A stretch of 64,000 nt of DNA. Origin: Filobasidium wieringae (taxonomy: Eukaryota > Basidiomycota > Tremellomycetes > Filobasidiales > Filobasidiaceae). The stretch is from the NCBI GenBank assembly GCA_001600055.1, contig BCIV01000004.1, positions 608,430-672,429 of the forward strand, read 5' to 3'. Positions 1-8,767 of this stretch are shown one piece after another. A program made the position numbers and the translations under genes. A model generated the notes under the pieces. That model saw only the letters and a program-made list of their open reading frames with translations, did not search any database and had not been told where the DNA came from. Numbering within the stretch: position 1 is the first letter of the stretch; each line of letters opens with the position of its first letter.

Positions 1-361
1 TTTGAGTTTTACCAAAAGCAAGGCGTTGAGTGAATCCCCCTTCGTCCCCCTATTCATTGTAGGCAAATGGTTCGCTAGCGGTACCCCCGCCGGGTTCACC
101 TTGAAGGCCATCACAGGGGGAGCGTACACTTTTACCTCCTCCAAAGGCCCCTGTGCGGTGGACGATACCACAAAGTTGTTCCACTGTGGCACGGACGTCA
201 CTAGAGCTTCCGAGTTCGTCTTTGGCTCGGATGGTACGATCACCGTCGGGGGCTCCAACGCGTTCTCGGCAGTTTCCACGCCTTCGGGGCAGACTCAGGT
301 GGAGATTTATGGGAATACCGAAAAGGCGGTTCCGATTGTGCTCGTCGGGATTGCTCAGTAA
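1..361 (+). CDS. RNase T2-like protein, last exon (partial)
   Basis: This is the 3' end of a gene that begins outside the window. The coding exon appears to start after a splice acceptor (ttgtag) at about position 61 and runs about 100 codons to TAA at 359-361. The peptide contains GKWFASGT, then TSSKGPCAV, a second Cys in LFHCG, and ends in a beta-rich stretch with VEIYGNTEKAV. This pattern matches the C-terminal, non-catalytic domain of fungal RNase T2-like enzymes (Rny1 type), secreted or vacuolar endoribonucleases. The two catalytic CAS motifs would lie upstream and are not visible. The family call rests only on this tail and could be wrong. Confidence 0.55.
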   Translation, partial: LSFTKSKALSESPFVPLFIVGKWFASGTPAGFTLKAITGGAYTFTSSKGPCAVDDTTKLFHCGTDVTRASEFVFGSDGTITVGGSNAFSAVSTPSGQTQVEIYGNTEKAVPIVLVGIAQ

Positions 362-508
362 AAAGTAAAAAAGGTGAATTGTGTCGGAAATGAAACTCGT
401 GGAAAACAGTCGTGTTGTGTTGAAAAGACTAGATTGTATTGTGCAATACATGGGATGCATAGACTGCTATTAGCTACATTCGGTCGATGGCGAACTTTTT
501 CCGCTCCT

Positions 509-770
509 CTACTGGAGGGACTTCTCAATCGTCAAGAGCTGCTTGACACAGTCCTCGAAGGAGATGTCTAGATCACAGAAAAAACTCGCTTCAGATGTCC
601 GTCCTACAGGAGCAGACACGTCACGACTTACACTTGATGTCCAACTCCTTCTCGCTGTAGGAAGAGTCCAACCTGAACACCTTGTCCTCGATACTCTCTC
701 CGGGGTTTCCGGTGGCGACACGCTCCTTGAGCTCAGGGAAGTTCTTGTGAATTAGAGTTGGCACGCGTTT
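509..770 (-). pseudogene. NAD-dependent epimerase/reductase, C-terminal fragment
   Basis: On the minus strand, two exons joined across a 64-nt intron (568-631, donor GTAAGT) give a tail with FPELKERVATG, then RLDSSYSEKEL, then SFEDCVKQLLTIEKSLQ and a stop at 509. This is the usual C-terminus of fungal cinnamoyl-CoA/dihydroflavonol reductase-like short-chain enzymes. The frame keeps meaning only as far as about position 770. Upstream of that the sequence turns into TTGAACG-type repeats, and the Rossmann fold and catalytic Tyr-Lys are absent. It is best read as the remnant of a gene cut by rearrangement or repeat insertion. The splice signals still look intact, so the loss may be recent. Confidence 0.55.
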
Positions 771-900
771 AGGTTGAACGCTTGAACTTGAACGAACGAA
801 CGCCCAAAATTGAACGTTTGAACGCGCATGACGTTCAACTTTGAACGCGTTCAACCTGCCGACGTTCAATCAGACATTCAAGTTCAACCCTTGCGCAAAA
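771..900. repeat. Degenerate TTGAACG / GTTCAA repeat cluster
   Basis: About 130 bases are built from variants of TTGAAC, GAACG and their complement GTTCAA in both orientations. The cluster abuts the broken end of the reductase fragment. A related tandem, GTTGAACCCGGTCAAACT, recurs at about 2335-2412. The origin is not recognised. Confidence 0.6.
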
Positions 901-2580
901 GACTGATCGAACGGCACCAAACGTGAACGCAAATAGAATATTCTCCAAATTCGCTTAAACTTCACAGGTCCATCGCTCTACCTTCTAAGAACGTTCTAAA
1001 CACATTAAACGCCTATCATCAGTTGACCGTTACAGTTCTAGATGATCATAGTGTTTTCTATGATAGAATAGCGTGAGAAAGCGGTTTATTGAAGGGTGCT
1101 TAGGCTCAGGCCTAAGAAGCGATCAACCGAGTTCAACGGCTTCTCAGTTATCGTCTATCTATCTACCTATCTAATTATCTAATAATCCACTCAAACGACT
1201 GCTACCCTTACAAACTAAACATGCAAACGCTTCTTACCATGTCTAGCACCCGTCAATCCAGCGTCGACGCCGGATTCGACCCAGATCTCGGCTTAGAACA
1301 AGCGTTGGCCAATAAACAGGTGTTACAACTGGTTCATCAAGACATCGCTCAAGTAGAATCTCGCTCAACCAACCGAACTACCACCCCGTTTCGGTTCGAC
1401 CCAGTTTCAACCGAATCTCCGGGAAAGCTGGCCGAATACGCTCGTACCGCGGATTGTTCGTACAACACGAAACACCATCTCCTATTCCGTCGAACAAGGT
1501 GATCTACCTAGAACCTCGAACCAACAAAGAAGACACCCATCCATGTTTGGTTGTTCCCTACAAGGTTCACCGAATCCGTCGACAACCTATCATTTATTTC
1601 TTTATCCGGCTCGCTCTCCCTTCTCGGTTCCATAACTACAAAATAGGATTCAACCGAATCTAGCAAAAACAACTTAGACGACTCGTGGTGGTATCGCTCT
1701 CTTTTCCTGTGTTTGTGGTCTCGCAGTGTTTCCGTTTAGTATATATAGTTAGGGATTGAATCGTCTATACAGAGTCAACCGAATTGTATAGAGGATTCAA
1801 GTCCGATATCACATTCTATTTACACCTACTGAATTACCAATTCAAGACGTACTGTGAAGAGGTTACTACAATAGGATCTCGCTAAGTTGTTCTCATACAA
1901 CCTTCGTTCTTCACCTAAACCGGTTAATATCAACATTCGATACTAATCTCTTCGATCCAAACAACTTATAGATTCTAACCGAATCCTTTAATTCGGTCGA
2001 ATAACTTGTCCACCGCTTAGAACTAACCGAGTTACCACAACTCGGTCCTTATTCCATCATCCAGATAACCTACGAGTAGCGTTTGCTATTAGACCTGTGA
2101 CAGCGAGAACCTGCCGTAACAACAGGCTGCGGACGCTCAACAGGCTCAGGCCGATATCCTCGCTGCCGCTACCGCTGTTCAACGGCCTGTAACCCCCCCT
2201 CGTCCTGGTTGGATCACAGTAGAGGGTACCCCCAGCCGTAATAAACAGGCTCTCGCACTGGTCACCGATGATGAAGGCGAGAGGGAGTTACTTAATTCGG
2301 ACGGTGAACATAAGTTGAACTTCAAACTGTTGAACTGTTAAACATTTGTTGAACTCGGTCAAACTGTTGAACCCGGTCAAACTGTTGAACCCGGTCAAAC
2401 TGTTGAACCCCACTCTCTCAGTCCCGGAAACCCCTTCTAAAAGGCGCAAGCCTAATAATAAGAAAGAAACAACCCCTAAAACCCCTAAAAGAACTCCTAA
2501 GAAGGCTGCACCTAAGAAGCCGACACCTAAAAAGACGACAAGAAGCAGGTCACAGGGAGCGGGGCGGCAATAGATCGTAT
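901..2580. repeat. Degenerate repeat-rich region, possible old mobile element
   Basis: This AT-richer stretch has no intact gene. The word CAACCGAAT and close variants recur near 1121, 1367, 1407, 1569, 1649, 1774, 1975 and 2024. A (TCTA)n-like run lies near 1150-1185. A short open frame at 1221-1502 has no family I recognise. Another at about 2138-2341 (residues include PVTPPRPGWITVEGTPS) is followed, after a frame change, by a Lys/Pro/Thr-rich tail at about 2420-2573. A charged tail after a short acidic frame would fit a decayed retroelement gag. I see no reverse transcriptase, integrase or clear LTR, so the mobile-element reading is weak. Confidence 0.35.
2335..2412 (+). repeat. Tandem 18-bp repeat GTTGAACCCGGTCAAACT
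   Basis: Three to four tandem copies of an 18-base unit, GTTGAAC(C/T)CGGTCAAACT, run head to tail. The core shares the GTTGAAC word with the cluster at 771-900, so the two may bracket one decayed element. Confidence 0.7.
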
Positions 2581-2832
2581 GAGGCGAGGATTTATGTACG
2601 TCACAATGACAATACTTGAACTAAGCTGACGTCATTTTTGCAATTTCTGTCCCGGCGGCTGACGGAAACGTTTCAAGTTGACGTATCCATCTCCCGAGAA
2701 TATAGAATCTGTGCCATCATCTTGGCGGAAGGATAGCCTGAAGGCGAGGACTGTGCAATACATCAATAGCAACAAGACCAGCTCTGTGCGTGTCTTTCCT
2801 GCTCTCGGAGAAAAAGAAAGAATCTCTTCTCA

Positions 2833-2927
2833 GGTCCCACCTGTGACTCGAACACAGCACCCCTCCCAACTTAGAAGCTGTTGCTTTTACCCCTAAGGGA
2901 GGATCATAACCCCTAGACCAGCGGGAC
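2833..2927 (-). tRNA. tRNA-Pro (AGG) with intron
   Basis: Read on the minus strand, the acceptor arm GTCCCGC pairs with GTGGGAC (one G-U), followed by discriminator C. The T arm is CTGTG-TTCGAGT-CACAG. The D arm reads GTCTAGGGGTTATGAT. The anticodon stem CTCCC/GGGAG encloses loop TT-AGG-G, giving anticodon AGG for proline. About 23 bases lie between anticodon position 37 and the 3' half of the stem, the normal place for a nuclear tRNA intron. The intron identifies this as a nuclear gene cut by the tRNA splicing endonuclease. Confidence 0.85.
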
Positions 2928-3331
2928 TTTCATGGTGCAAAGCTTGGACAGTAATGTCTTATCACCTGTTGTATCGGGCGGCTTCCCACACACCCTCATG
3001 CCATACAAGGTAAACGTAAACATCTCACTGAACGTTGCAGGATAGGATGTTATACTTGGTCCCAATTCGGTTTCACCTTGCTATCATGTCACACTCTGTT
3101 CTGGAGCCTTACGCTATGTCCTTTTAGAGCGAGCGAGTGATCCCGCACAGCGACGATGTCTGCGACTCGATATGCATATCGACCGACTATCACGGCGATG
3201 CGGCCAACGCCGATCATGTACACCTCATCAGCGACGATCACACAAATGTCTTTGTTCAACAAAACTAACAATTCATCGTCCGCCCTTTCTAGCTCCGCTA
3301 CAATACCTAGCACATCGACACCACAAGCCAA
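2928..3331. other. Intergenic, tRNA to Dabb gene
   Basis: No gene seen. Short frames overlap on both strands without family features. It contains the 5' region of the Dabb-domain gene. Confidence 0.5.
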
Positions 3332-3789
3332 ATGTCACCTATCACTCACATTGGCAAGTGCCTTCTTCTCGTCCTCCCAATTTTCACAACTAACGCAGCG
3401 TGCCTACAGTCGGATTTCAATACAAGGACGGCGCGACCGACGAGCAGAAGGCGGCTCTCGTCCAAGGGTTCAAAGACTTGAAGCAAAAATGCCAGCGAGA
3501 CGGCAAGCCTTACATCCTAGTGAGTTGTATGACCTATTCAACTATAACAGCCGGAATTGACGCCACATCTGAGCAGTCCCTGACGGGCGGCAAACAAAAC
3601 TCTCCCGAACCCCCTTCCCAACACATTCACGTCGTCTGGAACGTCACCTTTGCGAGCTCCTCGGACCGTGACTACTACGTCAAAGAGGACCCTGCTCACC
3701 GAGCTTTCGTTCAGAACGTATGCATGCAGGCGATCGATGTGGACAAGGTGATCGTGCTTGATTTCGACAGTGACGAGTTTACAGCGTAG
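3332..3789 (+). CDS. Dabb (stress-responsive A/B barrel) domain protein
   Basis: Three exons are inferred: 3332-3353, 3410-3519 and 3577-3789. The start is the ATG at 3332, giving MSPITHI, which joins across intron 1 to VGFQYKDGATDEQ. This restores the conserved beta strand that opens Dabb domains. Intron 1 (3354-3409) has a GC donor (GCAAGT) and AG acceptor. Intron 2 (3520-3576, 57 nt, GTGAGT) joins KPYIL to SLTGGKQNSPE. The last exon carries VVWNVTFASSSDRDYYV, the family signature, then a DPAH segment and a short acidic tail. The product is about 115 residues, a single small dimeric alpha+beta barrel. Fungal members are mostly uncharacterised and some are salt or stress induced. Substrate unknown. 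Confidence 0.8.
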
Positions 3790-4239
3790 AGGCTGTGGTT
3801 TGCGAGCGTGATTGAAGGGGACCCCAATTGATGTCCGATTCGAGCACGATTAGCCGGATGAGCCTGTACATCGATGACATGTGCTATGACAACGACTACA
3901 GCTAGCTATCCGTCGTTGACGATCAACCACTCTAGTAGTGCCCGTCTCGACGTTACGAATTTACCGTGTTGAACAGGATACAATATCGAAAAGACTTTTC
4001 GGGGTATTCGGGTCTCATTTCCGTCTCATTTTGGGAGGATTAGACCACGACCCAGCCGCAACCATTCGACCGACCGACCAATCAGACACGTTCGACCGAC
4101 GTAATGTCTAACATGCCTAAACATACAACATAGAAATGACCAGCCTATAAACATAACCCGCTATACCCCGTATTCCAGTCCTCTTCCCTCTCCTGTCCTC
4201 TTTCTTTTCCTTATCCACGACGTGCATCATCAACCCCGC
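3790..4239. promoter_or_regulatory. Intergenic / RdRP upstream region with CT-rich tract
   Basis: No gene seen. A pyrimidine-rich tract at about 4172-4216 (CCTCTTCCCTCTCCTGTCC) lies just before the inferred ATG at 4240. Such tracts are common in fungal core promoters near transcription starts. Confidence 0.35.
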
Positions 4240-7200
4240 ATGACCACACGTCACAGCTCTCAAGGAGCGTTCTCCTGCTGGAACTGGGACGAGGCGGACG
4301 AAGATACACTGGATTCGGAACCCAACGTCCCAATAAGCATAGACGAGGAGCCAGAGCTAGAAGAACCGGACTTTGAACCTAGAAGAAAGTTGTTCCACGA
4401 AGGTACTGTCGCGACCGCCTGCAGGTCAGGCGGCCTTTTAGATGGCAGACCACCCAGTGAGAATCAGATGTCTGGCACAAGATACCTAGTCCTATCCTCT
4501 GATGTCTGGACAACTCTCATCTGGCCATAGAAAAATTCAAACGAGACGATAGCGATGCCAGTCTCCGTTTCGCTTCCCGGGAACTAGACCCCATCCCCTC
4601 ACCTCCCAGCCCATTCTTCTACCGTTTCGATCCTGCTCTGAAACCTCTCATCGCTCGAGATCTGGAAGGGACCCTGCATATAAGCCCTTCAACTAGTAAC
4701 GAAACTTGCCGTGCTTACCGTACGTTCCCCGCGAACCGGTTCATGTGGTACAGCTTAAAAAAGGTTCACGATGCCGCTTCTGCCGCGAGGAAGATTGCTA
4801 GGATCATCAAGTACAAGACTGAGGGAGAAGGGGAACGTTCCTTTACGTTCTTGTGTACTACCGAAGGAAGGTTGAGGATGGATAGCGTCTGTTTCTTTGA
4901 AGAATCCGATGATCTAAAAACGAGCGACGTCCGAGCGGCATTTGGGGACTTAGGGTCGGTGTTCATCAAGGACGGGGTAGGCAAATACGTCGCAAGGATG
5001 GGACTCTCTTTTACAAAGACTACGGAAACTGTTGCGATCCCTCCAGAAGAGGTGGCTTTGATTGACGATATAATCGCACCGGATGGGAAGGCTTACACGG
5101 ACGGATGCGGGTGCATCTCAGAAGACGCTGCGGGAGAGGTGGCAGAGAAATTGGGATTGGATTATATCCCAAGTGGTCAGTAGTCCCAAGGCTTGGGACG
5201 TACGAGCTGTAATCTGACGACCCATTCGGACCAGCATTCCAAATCCGTCATGGCGGAGCAAAAGGAATGATCGTGACCTACTCTTCCTCGTCCCTAGCCG
5301 AATTCTTCCCTCGTCAATTCACCCCTCAAAAACGACTCTACCTACGTCCGTCTATGCGGAAATACTCTTGCCCGGATTACATCCATTTAGAAGTCGCAGA
5401 CTGGACCAAAAAAACGGGAAACAAGACTGCCCGATTACAACGAGCATATGTCCAGGTCCTCGATGCGCTCGGGTTGGACATGGGGGTGGTGGAGGATCTC
5501 CTACGAAAAGAGCTGGACAGGTTAGATTCGATCATGATGGACAAGGAGAAGACGCTGCAATGGTTAGAAAGGGACGGAGCGGATTTGGCAGATCCTGACT
5601 GCACAATGATTAATACGGGTACGACTACGAGTTCGAGCTGAAAGTCTGGCATTCTGAAGCGGTGTTCTTTCGTTCCAGCGTATCGGATGGTCAAGGCTGG
5701 TCATGCGATAGAGGAACCGAGACTACAGGAGATCCTTTCGAGGATGACCTCTGTTTGTCGTTCCACGCTCAGAGAAAAACTCAATATACCCGTGCCCGTG
5801 TGTAGATCCAGCAAAAGGGCGACTCGATTTCTTTCTAATTTTGGTTCTCGACTGTCCTCAGGAAAGCGCGAACCTGTTCGGAGTGTGCGATGAGACCGCC
5901 ACACTAGAGCCGAATCAGGTTTACATCCATGCCGGTGTCCATGGCTGGATCAAGGGCAAGGTGCTGGTCACTCGATCTCCATGGTATGTTCCGTTCCCGA
6001 CGTCGCTTCTTTATAATACCGAGTTCCTTCCTCCACTTGCAGCGGTCATCCGGGAGATTTTCGACTGTTCGAAGCGGTCAAACCGCCTCTCCACTCCTTG
6101 TGGAGGGACTGTATCGTCTTCCCTGTCACAGGTCGTCAACCCGCTCCCGATCAGATGTCCGGTGGTGATCTGGACGGTGATGAATATTTCGTCTGTTGGA
6201 ATGAATCATTGTTTCCACCTATCATAGTTGCACCGGATCCAAGAGCTGCTGAACCGAAACAACCGATCGTACATAACCAGGAATTTAGCGATGATTATGT
6301 CGTCAAGGCTATGCAGAAACACATCATTAGTGAACTGACGGGTTCCGAATTGGGAAAGACTCGAAACCTCTGGGAAGAAATTAACGAAAAGGCAGAACAG
6401 GGAGTCATGTCCCGCGGAGTATCTACTTGAACAAGCGATGTGAGATCTGTATGTATACCAACAAATCTGGGGAGAGGATACCGAGGATGCCCAGTGAAGA
6501 GGAACGGACGGATTGGATGGGACCTACGAGGGCGAAGGGTCCGGCCACAAAACTGAGGGAGATCATTCCTTTTCCGATGTTGCTCGTCAATGGCAACATA
6601 TATGACACCCCTAAGAAGCCTCGACCGACGGATGACCCGAACACACTGATGGGAACAGAGTTACGGACGACTTTTCAAGTCGATCCAGATCTTGTCTACA
6701 AAGAGGACACTGATGAATGGCAAAAATACTACAAGTTGTTTAACTTGCTCAGGAGGGAACTGGCTGGTTCTATGGCTGAAAGGCAGCGCGCCTGTGAGTT
6801 ACGTCAGCGTTGCGGTCTACAGCTGTGCTAAGCTTTCTAGCAGTCGAGGGAAGGAACAGACCCATGGTCAAGGTTCTATCCCCAAACAAACGTCAAGAGG
6901 ACGAGGCGAAGCGACTTGTCTACAAGCTACTCGATGAGAACGAAAGCGAAATGCTTGAGAAATTCCGGAAGATTCATTTCGATAACGGTTGGTCTTGTAT
7001 CGTCTAACTGCAATCTCAACGACTGGAGCTGATGCGCCCGTATTTGCAAACAGATGATTATGCCAATCGGGATCTGTACACCATCCGAGCGTCCGCGCTA
7101 TACGTAGCGGGATACAAATCGATTAGCACGAGTAACGCGAACAAATGGTTGAAACCCAGGCCAAGCCTATGTTGGCTTGGTGAAAGGTACCTAAACGATC

Positions 7201-7250
7201 TCAAAAGTTGTAAGTCCAAGGTGTCAATGGGCAGAGCAGTCAAGGGCTGA
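4240..7250 (+). pseudogene. RDP1: RNA-dependent RNA polymerase (QDE-1/RDP1 class), frame interrupted
   Basis: Cellular RdRP of the RNA-silencing pathway, which makes double-stranded RNA for Dicer. Start chosen at ATG 4240. Joining exons across about seven short introns gives RMGLSFTKT, TDGCG(C)IS, RHGGAKGMIVTYSS, YLRPSMRKY, LEVADWT, LFGVCDETATL, CGHPGDFR and the catalytic MSGGDLDGDEYFVCW at about 6155-6205, with all three metal-binding Asp present. Introns include about 4454-4529, 5178-5232 and 5621-5673. The C-terminal exons run to 7250. At about 6408-6420 the frame shifts: the reading frame up to EKAEQGVMS ends in a stop, while the homologous continuation (YLNKRCEIC, TNKSGERIPRMP) is one base out of phase, with no plausible intron between. 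A missing C in a short C run would explain it. It is either a young pseudogene or a base-call error. About 860 codons, shorter at the N-terminus than many homologues. Confidence 0.85.
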
Positions 7251-7634
7251 TCGCCGGTTTTTTAACATATCTGAAGGGAAAATCTCCAACGCAAACGGAG
7301 TGCAAGGCCCACCTGTGACCGTGGCCTTTTCTCAACCCAAAAACATCGTGCCAGCATGATGAAACAACTTATAATACAGTAGGTCTAGAAGGGTAAGGGT
7401 AGTACATTCTGCAATGATCTTGATAGCATGGCCAGGGCATGTCTTGTAGCATTAAAATTATAATCCGATTTCGATCACCTCCTTGAACTTGATTTTGCTT
7501 CCGCGAGTTGTCCGGGAAATCAGATGACGATCAACCGAACTAGTCGACCTCGTTCGTGATTCCTTAATTGCATCGACCATCTTCTCTTCCTTAAAGCATT
7601 CCAGTCAAGCACACCATATTGACACCAACCAATC
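7251..7634. other. Intergenic, RdRP to COA1
   Basis: No gene seen. An inverted pair, AAGGCCCAC at 7304-7312 and GTGGCCTTT at 7321-7329, can form a short hairpin about 50 bases past the RdRP stop. Confidence 0.4.
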
Positions 7635-8767
7635 ATGTCTCGATCAGCAGCAAGTCTCTACCCAGCAAAGCGGGCATTCTCGCTGGTTCGACCGGCAAAC
7701 CGCTCAGCAACTATGCTCACCCTCCGTACCCTCTCAACGTCATCTACCGAGCCACCCACTACGCCTCATGTTCAAGGAACCGCTGAAGAGATCACATTTG
7801 CTTCAAAGTCTACTCGTCCCCGAACGACATACGAGATCCCTGAGGGTAGACGTGAATTTATGGGAGCGAATGCAGCTTTGTCAAAGATGGCTGCGTCCGG
7901 ATCGACCGCACGAACAACAGCGGAAGAGTCGTTTGCTGGTCCTAGCCGACCTAGGTTGGTATACGATCGACCGAAAGAAGCCAGGCCTTTGCCAGCATTG
8001 AAGGTGAGTCGAGTAAAACTGGTCGATCGCGATGAAAATGCTGTTAAAGCTGACGTCGATCATGCTGCAGTCAACCTGGCCACTTTGTATGTTCTAGAGG
8101 TACACTTTCATCAGTCAGGTATCAGCTGACAACCAGCATATAGATGTGGCACTAGGAGCGCTCGGGCTAGGAGCTTGGGCAGCTTTCTTGCTGCACGCTA
8201 CAAACGCAGGCAAGTCTCATTTCCTGTTCTGAAGGATCACGACCTGCAGCTAATCTTTGTCCGCATTCACCATCATTCCAATAGAACGACTGTCTTCGTC
8301 AGTCTTGCGTCAGATTACATACCAGTTGCGTAACTCGGAAGAGATCAAAGAACTCATCGGAGATCGAGTTCATTACGCTGAGAATGCATGGGGTCAGTCT
8401 TTTGCGAGCTGAATTGTTCAAAGAGATATCGCGCTGACGTCTATCGTGTACCAGGATTCGGTGAACCTTGGATCTCTGGATCTATCAGTTTATTGCAAGG
8501 AAAAGTCGACTTGAAGTTTAGGATCGAAGGGAACAAAGGTAATCTCCTATAAACAAAGACCGCTTACTCCCCACTTAACACCCCTGAATGCACAGATAAA
8601 GCGACGGTGTACTTTACGTCGATCAGACCGACCGAGAAGTCCGAATTCCAAATCGGTATGTTTATCAAGACCTTTCAGATCGTTGGGCTCGTATTGATAT
8701 TTGTTTCATCTCCCCAGTACGATACAAGGTCATTGCCGACAGCGGTCAGGTTGTTCAGTTGGCCTGA
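7635..8767 (+). CDS. COA1: Cytochrome c oxidase assembly protein COA1-like
   Basis: Inner-membrane mitochondrial protein needed to assemble complex IV. Start ATG 7635. The first about 40 residues are Arg/Ser-rich with few acids (MSRSAASLYPAKRAF...), a good presequence. Exons join as 7635-8003, 8098-8209, 8285 onward, with further introns, to TGA at 8765-8767. Exon 2 encodes one hydrophobic segment (VALGALGLGAWAAFLL), the single membrane span. The C-terminal domain has LRNSEEIKELIGDRV, WISGSISLLQGKVDLKFRIEG and YFTSIRP, the COA1 fold pattern. Intron 2 (8210-8284) uses a GC donor (GCAAGT). TIM21 has a similar layout and is the main alternative, but the G-x-x-D-x-x-F...G spacing fits COA1 better. 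Confidence 0.7.
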
